From: Chitinophaga pinensis
GTDB lineage: Bacteria > Bacteroidota > Bacteroidia > UKL13-3
Assembly (NCBI GenBank): GCA_945861965.1
Contig: CAMAWM010000011.1
Span: 1-61,042 of the forward strand
Reading direction: 5' to 3'
Length of the DNA stretch: 61,042 nt
Both the position numbers and the translations under genes were made by a program. How positions within the stretch are numbered: position 1 is the stretch's first letter; every line of letters starts with the position of its first letter. Below the pieces are notes generated by a model. It saw only the letters and a list, made by a program, of their open reading frames with translations. It was not told where the DNA came from and searched no databases. Positions 56,657 to 61,042 of the stretch are shown one piece after another.

Positions 56657-57154
56657 TTAAATGGAAACTGGTTTTTTATTTATTGAACTATAATACCAAG
56701 TTGATTTTATTGGAACCTTCCAAAAATTATCAAACTCTGCTTTTGTTGTAATTGAATTATTGAATGCGGTAGTGTTTTCATCCATCAATCCAGATTCAAA
56801 AAAATCTTCAACTTGTAATTTATTTGTTATAATAAGTTGCTCGTTTTGTAAAATCTGAATGGCTTTTCTGTCAAATAAATTTAATTCAAATTCCTTTTCT
56901 GTTTGCCGAATAAATTCAACCGATTTATCAATACCACAACCACTAATCGCATTATATTTTTCATCTACACCTATCACCAAAAAGCAATTGTAAAATATGT
57001 CAAAGCTCGCAGCTAGCTTATTTTCATGAGCAGTCCAGTTATTAATAAACACTTCGGCTTTCTTTTTTATAGCCGTCACAGTGTCATCGGTCAAGATTTT
57101 ATTTGACGCATAAACCCACACTTTTGAGTGTGCTGGCATTTGAATAAAAGACAT
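56657..57154 (-). CDS. Conserved hypothetical protein
   Basis: 165 residues, cytoplasmic, no signal or membrane segment. Segments: FIQMPAHSKVWVYASNK, a central AASFDIFYNCFLVIGVDEKYNAISGCGIDKSV and the end WKVPIKSTWYYSSI. Similar proteins in this class are often labelled 'ABC transporter ATPase', but I see no Walker A or signature motif, so that name looks wrong. The ISGCGIDKS run may be its functional core. It lies 52 bases before ftsH on the same strand. Confidence 0.7.
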   Translation of the reverse strand: MSFIQMPAHSKVWVYASNKILTDDTVTAIKKKAEVFINNWTAHENKLAASFDIFYNCFLVIGVDEKYNAISGCGIDKSVEFIRQTEKEFELNLFDRKAIQILQNEQLIITNKLQVEDFFESGLMDENTTAFNNSITTKAEFDNFWKVPIKSTWYYSSINKKPVSI

Positions 57155-57270
57155 AGTTTGAAATTTTTAAAAAAGCAAATGTAACCAAAAATCAAGCCAT
57201 TGACATAAAGGCAGTTTTGATAAAAAATAAAATTGCTTTTAGAAGTTTATGCGTTTTTGATTTTTGAAAA

Positions 57271-58047
57271 TCAATGACCTTTAAAATTCGCTTTTCTTCT
57301 TTCTAAAAAAGCAGTGGTTCCCTCTACAAAATCTTCGCTTCCAAAAAAATTACCAAACTCATTTATCTCAGCATTATTCCCATCTATTTTTTTTTCGTAA
57401 TGTGCATTTACGCATCTAATAATACTGCTAATTGCAAGTGGCGATTTGCTTTTTATTTTTTCAATAATTTCTTCGCATTTAGCAATTAAATTTTCTTGTG
57501 GAACCACATAATTAATCAAGCCAAAATTGAGTGCTGTTTGCGCATCTATGATGTCAGCAGTCATTAATAATTCAAGTGCTTTGCCTTTTCCTACTAATTG
57601 TGCCAAACGCTGTGTTCCAGCATATCCAGGAATTATTCCTAAATTTACTTCGGGCTGACCAAACTTAGCATTTTCACTTGCCACTCTAATATGGCAGCTC
57701 ATCGCCAATTCGTTTCCGCCACCTAAAGCAAAACCATTTATGGCAGCAATTACAGGTTTAGGACAATTTTCAATTGCTCGCAAAACTGCATGCCCATCAG
57801 CACTCATTCGAGTTCCTTCTTCTACATTAAATTTTGCAAATTCTTCAATATCGGCACCAGCAGCAAATGCTTTTTTCCCGCTTCCTGTAATAATAATTGC
57901 ACTTACGCTGTGATCATCGTACGTGCTTAAAACCGCAGTTTTAATTTCAGAAAGTGTTTGTATGTTGAGCGCGTTTAGTTTTGATTCGCGATTGATGCTT
58001 ATGTAAAAAATCAGATTTTTTACTTCTGTTAACAGTGTTTGATACAT
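57271..58047 (-). CDS. Enoyl-CoA hydratase/isomerase (crotonase) family protein
   Basis: 258 residues. Crotonase motifs: AFAAGADIEEFA (oxyanion hole), AINGFALGGGNELAMSCHIR and GQPEVNLGIIPGYAGTQRL, carrying the two catalytic Glu residues (in GGGNE and QPE). The usual length and intact residues predict hydration of enoyl-CoA in fatty-acid or amino-acid breakdown. It is alone on the minus strand; the 58048-58167 spacer shows nothing recognisable. Confidence 0.93.
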   Translation of the reverse strand: MYQTLLTEVKNLIFYISINRESKLNALNIQTLSEIKTAVLSTYDDHSVSAIIITGSGKKAFAAGADIEEFAKFNVEEGTRMSADGHAVLRAIENCPKPVIAAINGFALGGGNELAMSCHIRVASENAKFGQPEVNLGIIPGYAGTQRLAQLVGKGKALELLMTADIIDAQTALNFGLINYVVPQENLIAKCEEIIEKIKSKSPLAISSIIRCVNAHYEKKIDGNNAEINEFGNFFGSEDFVEGTTAFLERRKANFKGH

Positions 58048-58167
58048 TGATTGAGTAAGCGATTTTTATTAAAAATTGCATGCAACTTTAAGGATTTTTT
58101 TAATAAAAAGTAAATTTGATTTCTTGCAGAAAAAATCTTGCTAGTTTAACGCATGGAACAAAAAATA

Positions 58168-59031
58168 CTATCCAAGATAAGCTTTTAGTATTTTGCTTTT
58201 TGAAGATTTACGCAATCTGCGCAAAGCTTTTTCTTTAATTTGACGAACACGTTCGCGAGTCAAACCAATTTTTTCGCTTATATCTTCCAGCGTATGTGCA
58301 GGTCCGCCATCTAATCCATAGTAATATTTCAAAACATCTTTTTCTTTATCACTAAGTGTTGAAATTACTCTATTTATTTCTTTTTGTAGCGACTCGTTTA
58401 TTAGTTGAACATCAGGTCTAGGTTCATCGTTGCTGTCTAATATTCCAAGCAAGGTATTGTCTTCGCCATCGGTAAGCGGTGCGTCAATTGACAAGTGTCT
58501 TCCTGTTGATCGCAAAGCGTTTTCAACTTCTTGTATTGGAATATCCATTGCCAATGCAATTTCTTCAACAGTGGGTTCGCGCTCAAGTTCTTGTTCCAGT
58601 TTTGCAGCAGCATTGCCAATTCTTCCAATCGATCCAACTTTATTTAATGGCAAACGCACAATACGACTTTGGTCTGCCAAGGCTTGTAAAATAGATTGAC
58701 GAATCCACCAAACGGCATAAGAAATAAATTTAAATCCACGCGTTTCGTCAAATCGTTTTGCTGCTTTTATAAGTCCTAAATTTCCTTCGTTTATCAAATC
58801 GCCCAATGTCAAACCTTGGTTTTGGTATTGTTTTGATACCGAAACCACAAATCGCAAATTGGCATTTACCAATCGTTCCAAAGCAACTTGATCGCCTTCG
58901 CGAATTCTTCGTGCCAACTCTACTTCCTCTTGCGCATCAATCATTGACACTTTACTTATCTCGTTTAAATACTTATCAAGTGATTTGCTTTCTCGGTTGG
59001 TAAACTGTTTGCTGATTTTTAACTGTCTCAT
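58168..59031 (-). CDS. rpoD: Primary sigma factor, RpoD/SigA family (short Bacteroidota form)
   Basis: 287 residues, short as in Bacteroidota: it lacks the long region 1.1 and the non-conserved insert. Region 1.2 is [12 protein letters not shown], region 2 has [56 protein letters not shown], region 3 follows, and region 4 ends with [18 protein letters not shown]. This protein reads the TAnnTTTG/TTTG promoters of the group. Upstream (59032-59198) is a spacer with no gene. Confidence 0.95.
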   Translation of the reverse strand: MRQLKISKQFTNRESKSLDKYLNEISKVSMIDAQEEVELARRIREGDQVALERLVNANLRFVVSVSKQYQNQGLTLGDLINEGNLGLIKAAKRFDETRGFKFISYAVWWIRQSILQALADQSRIVRLPLNKVGSIGRIGNAAAKLEQELEREPTVEEIALAMDIPIQEVENALRSTGRHLSIDAPLTDGEDNTLLGILDSNDEPRPDVQLINESLQKEINRVISTLSDKEKDVLKYYYGLDGGPAHTLEDISEKIGLTRERVRQIKEKALRRLRKSSKSKILKAYLG

Positions 59032-59198
59032 TCTGTATTTGTAACTTTAGTAAATATATTTTGGAATCAAAAAAAAGGGCTGCAAATGTCGCGAAAAAAT
59101 ATTCCTTATTTTGTCATTTGCAAGAAATATTTTTCAAATCTTTAACTTACAGGCATTTAATATTTAAACCGATGAATTTCCTAATTTATTAATGACGG

Positions 59199-59621
59199 CT
59201 AATTTACTGCCTGAGTAGCCATAACCACACGTACTTTTATTTTAGTTCCCGTAGCCAAAATATCCACTAAATCTTGAATGCTTAAAGTGGCATCCATTCT
59301 TAGCAAAATTGTGGGTTCTGTTATGCCTGCGGTTGATTTTAAAATGGCGTTTTCTAAATCGGCAGGCACCACCAATTCTTCGGTGGTTTTTCCTTCGTGT
59401 TTTACTTTTAAATAATATTCTTTGCTTTTGGTAACGGTAAGTGAAACGGTTTTTTTATTAATTACTTTTTGATTGTCTGCCTTTGGAAGCAATACTTTTA
59501 TAACACTTGGATTAGCAATAGTTGATACAATCAAAAAAAACAGCAGCAAAAAAAACATGATATCGTTAAGCGATGAAGTGGCTACTTCGGCTTCAAATCT
59601 TTTTGTTTTTCTTAGTTTCAT
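59199..59621 (-). CDS. exbD: Biopolymer transport protein ExbD
   Basis: 140 residues: one transmembrane helix (about 22-42) and a periplasmic domain. The membrane Asp is in SLNDIMFFLLLFFLIVST, the conserved residue for proton coupling; the KAxNQKVI-like start of the periplasmic part also fits. It works with ExbB to energise TonB. It follows exbB by 31 bases on the minus strand. Confidence 0.92.
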   Translation of the reverse strand: MKLRKTKRFEAEVATSSLNDIMFFLLLFFLIVSTIANPSVIKVLLPKADNQKVINKKTVSLTVTKSKEYYLKVKHEGKTTEELVVPADLENAILKSTAGITEPTILLRMDATLSIQDLVDILATGTKIKVRVVMATQAVN

Positions 59622-59652
59622 TTTTTTTGAAAAAACTTAATTTTAGTTTTGA

Positions 59653-60279
59653 TTAACTATCTAACATATCAATAAAATCGACTGCCATGCTTTCAACATG
59701 CGTAGTAAATTTATCAATCATTCCGTTTAATAAATGGTAACCTGTGTATGCCACAACGCCAACTACTAATCCAGCACAAGAGGTTATCATTTTTTGATAT
59801 AGCCCGTTTGCAATTACACTGATGTCAAAATTGTTACTAACTGAAATATCGAAGAAAATATTGATTACCCCAATGATGGTTCCTATAAAACCCAACATGG
59901 GTGCTGTACCGGCTATAATTCCAAGCCAATTCATTTTTTTCTCAAGCTTCGAAGTTTCGAGCGCTGCCGTGCTTTCCATCGAGCTTTCAATGTCTTTTAT
60001 TGGTTTTCCAATTCTCATTACGCCTTTTTCAATAATGCGACTTAGCGGAACATTCAATCGTTGGCAATAGGCGCGAGCTGCTTTTACATCTCCTTTGGCA
60101 AGCAGGTCTTTTAGGTTTAATAAGAAACTGCTTTCAATTTTTGACGAATTCCTAATAAACACATATCGCTCGATAATTAAGTAAACACTGATGACCGATA
60201 GAATTCCGATGGGAATCATTACAATTCCTCCTTTCATCAGCAAACTAAAAAAATTTAAACTCTGTTGCGTAGTTTCCAT
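59653..60279 (-). CDS. exbB: MotA/TolQ/ExbB proton-channel family protein (ExbB)
   Basis: 208 residues with three membrane helices (about 13-32, 110-136, 153-176). The family segment LGFIGTIIGVINIF is the channel-lining motif, and the C-terminal stretch ISVIANGLYQKMITSCAGLVVGV is typical. Together with the ExbD gene it probably powers the TonB receptors seen in the window; no tonB is visible here. Its 5' spacer (60280-60524) has no gene. Confidence 0.92.
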   Translation of the reverse strand: METTQQSLNFFSLLMKGGIVMIPIGILSVISVYLIIERYVFIRNSSKIESSFLLNLKDLLAKGDVKAARAYCQRLNVPLSRIIEKGVMRIGKPIKDIESSMESTAALETSKLEKKMNWLGIIAGTAPMLGFIGTIIGVINIFFDISVSNNFDISVIANGLYQKMITSCAGLVVGVVAYTGYHLLNGMIDKFTTHVESMAVDFIDMLDS

Positions 60280-60463
60280 GTATGTAAAAAAATTATTGAC
60301 TCTATTGAAAGAAGCGAAAGTATTTGAATTGCTTATAGCTAAATTTTATTTTTCTTAACAGGATGTAAATAGTTAAGAGAAAAATTCCAGAAAATTGTTC
60401 AGACTTTTTTTAGGATAGATAAGCCGTTTTTATTCTTAATTAATTCTTTATACTGCTTCCAAA

Positions 60464-60496
60464 TTTGCTTTTTAAAGTATAAAAGCCGAATCTTTG
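60464..60496 (+). promoter_or_regulatory. Candidate promoter for the secreted-protein gene at 60525
   Basis: TTTG at 60464-60467 and AATCTTTG at 60489-60496, separated by 21 bases, fit the Bacteroidota TTTG and TAnnTTTG pattern with one mismatch. The start codon is 29 bases beyond the -7 box. Confidence 0.35.
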
Positions 60497-60524
60497 AATT
60501 TTACAAATTAAAACTCCCTTAATT

Positions 60525-61042
60525 ATGAAACCCACAGAACAGAACAAAACACGCGCAAATAAAAGCCTGTTCAAAAAATTTATTGCCATGTTGGTAATTG
60601 GATTAACAGCGGCTTTGTATCCAACTAACATTTATTCGCAATGCCCAACTACACCAGTACCACCACCTTGTGCAAGTGGTGCTAATAAGACACTTTATAG
60701 TAATTTTAGCTCTCCATATGATTGGACAGAAGCAACGGGAATATTTGCTACCGGAGAGCAAATGACTATTCGACCAGCTGCGTTTAGCACCAGCACTAAT
60801 CTTTTCGTTAGTGAATATTTATTTAGGAGTGATGGCGGGCGTTTAGCACAATTATCACCCATATTTCCGGCTGGTGGTAGCAATCCAAGTTATAATGGAG
60901 AAACTGAACTTTCCCAACTTGTAACATTTCCAATATGTCCAGTTAAATTCAATGCGCCTGGATTTGAACCAGAACAAATTCCAGTTGGTCCATTTATAGA
61001 ACCGCCAACTACTAAAGATGTTACTCTAATTGAATCAATGCT
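60525..61042 (+). CDS. Secreted protein, partial (runs off the window)
   Basis: About 172 codons are visible from the ATG at 60525 with no stop. The N-terminus has a long, charged lead (about 20 residues) and then a signal peptide with cleavage near YSQ (about 39). The mature part begins CPTTPVPPPC and contains LYSNFSSPYDW, FATGEQMTIRP and FVSEYLFRSDGG, giving a low-charge, Ser/Thr/Pro-rich profile as in T9SS cargo. The C-terminus, where a sorting domain would sit, lies outside the window, so function is open. Confidence 0.75.
   Translation, partial: MKPTEQNKTRANKSLFKKFIAMLVIGLTAALYPTNIYSQCPTTPVPPPCASGANKTLYSNFSSPYDWTEATGIFATGEQMTIRPAAFSTSTNLFVSEYLFRSDGGRLAQLSPIFPAGGSNPSYNGETELSQLVTFPICPVKFNAPGFEPEQIPVGPFIEPPTTKDVTLIESM

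Noticed and set aside
56657-57154. ABC transporter ATPase (a name often given to this family)
   Set aside because: No Walker A, signature or Walker B motif is visible, so it stays a hypothetical protein.

Overview
The window looks like a chromosomal segment of an AT-rich member of the Bacteroidota, probably an environmental Chitinophagales, Cytophagales or Flavobacteriia-type organism. The reasons are: several secreted proteins ending in type IX secretion (T9SS) sorting domains, a short Bacteroidota-type primary sigma factor, TonB-dependent receptors with the class's usual architecture, many genes without Shine-Dalgarno sites, and a few promoter-like TAnnTTTG boxes. I cannot assign a genus.

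Layout. 1-1077 is the left part of an IS3-family element, cut by the window edge. 1164-5393 holds katG and a tightly overlapping operon of three small membrane proteins plus an M48 protease. 5550-6184 holds two abutting gene remnants. 6398-11162 has a short ssb, an OmpA-like protein, an M1 aminopeptidase, a small monooxygenase-fold protein and a serine hydrolase. 11296-16071 is the conserved lipid operon yceD(DUF177)-rpmF-plsX-fabH-accB-accC. 16089-26458 mixes bacilliredoxin, a fused glycosyltransferase, an EEP-family hydrolase, recF, pth, small membrane and secreted proteins, RidA, a Rossmann-less 3-hydroxyacyl-CoA dehydrogenase relative, a TonB-dependent receptor and apaG. 26652-31063 has corA, yqeY, a LOG-family enzyme, a DUF2079 membrane protein and a methyltransferase. 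31072-39072 contains both comB and comA (3-sulfolactate synthesis), an acyl-CoA ligase, a LuxE-like adenylating enzyme, a seven-repeat SBBP/T9SS protein and a small Cys-rich secreted protein.

40157-43540 is the proton-translocating transhydrogenase operon pntAA-pntAB-pntB. A 466-bp element encoding a four-helix-bundle (S23/IVP) protein, flanked by long imperfect inverted repeats, sits between pntAB and pntB. This is the most unusual structure I found: it resembles the intervening sequences of 23S rRNA, but lies in an mRNA. 43628-48947 is a vitamin B12 uptake operon: cobalamin riboswitch, btuB-type receptor, two T9SS surface proteins (one DUF4465) and a BtuG-like lipoprotein. 48971-61042 is mostly housekeeping: ispH, glutathione peroxidase, ettA, a CAU-anticodon tRNA, a HAD phosphatase, ftsH, an enoyl-CoA hydratase, the primary sigma factor, exbD and exbB, then the start of a secreted protein running off the window.

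How it fits together. Most genes serve envelope and lipid metabolism: fatty-acid initiation (plsX, fabH, accBC), fatty-acid activation (acyl-CoA ligase), possible sulfonate synthesis (comA, comB), outer-membrane transport (TonB receptors, exbBD) and membrane protein quality control (ftsH, M48). No CRISPR array, prophage or obvious defence island is visible. All functional names rest on reading motifs by eye; no database search was run.
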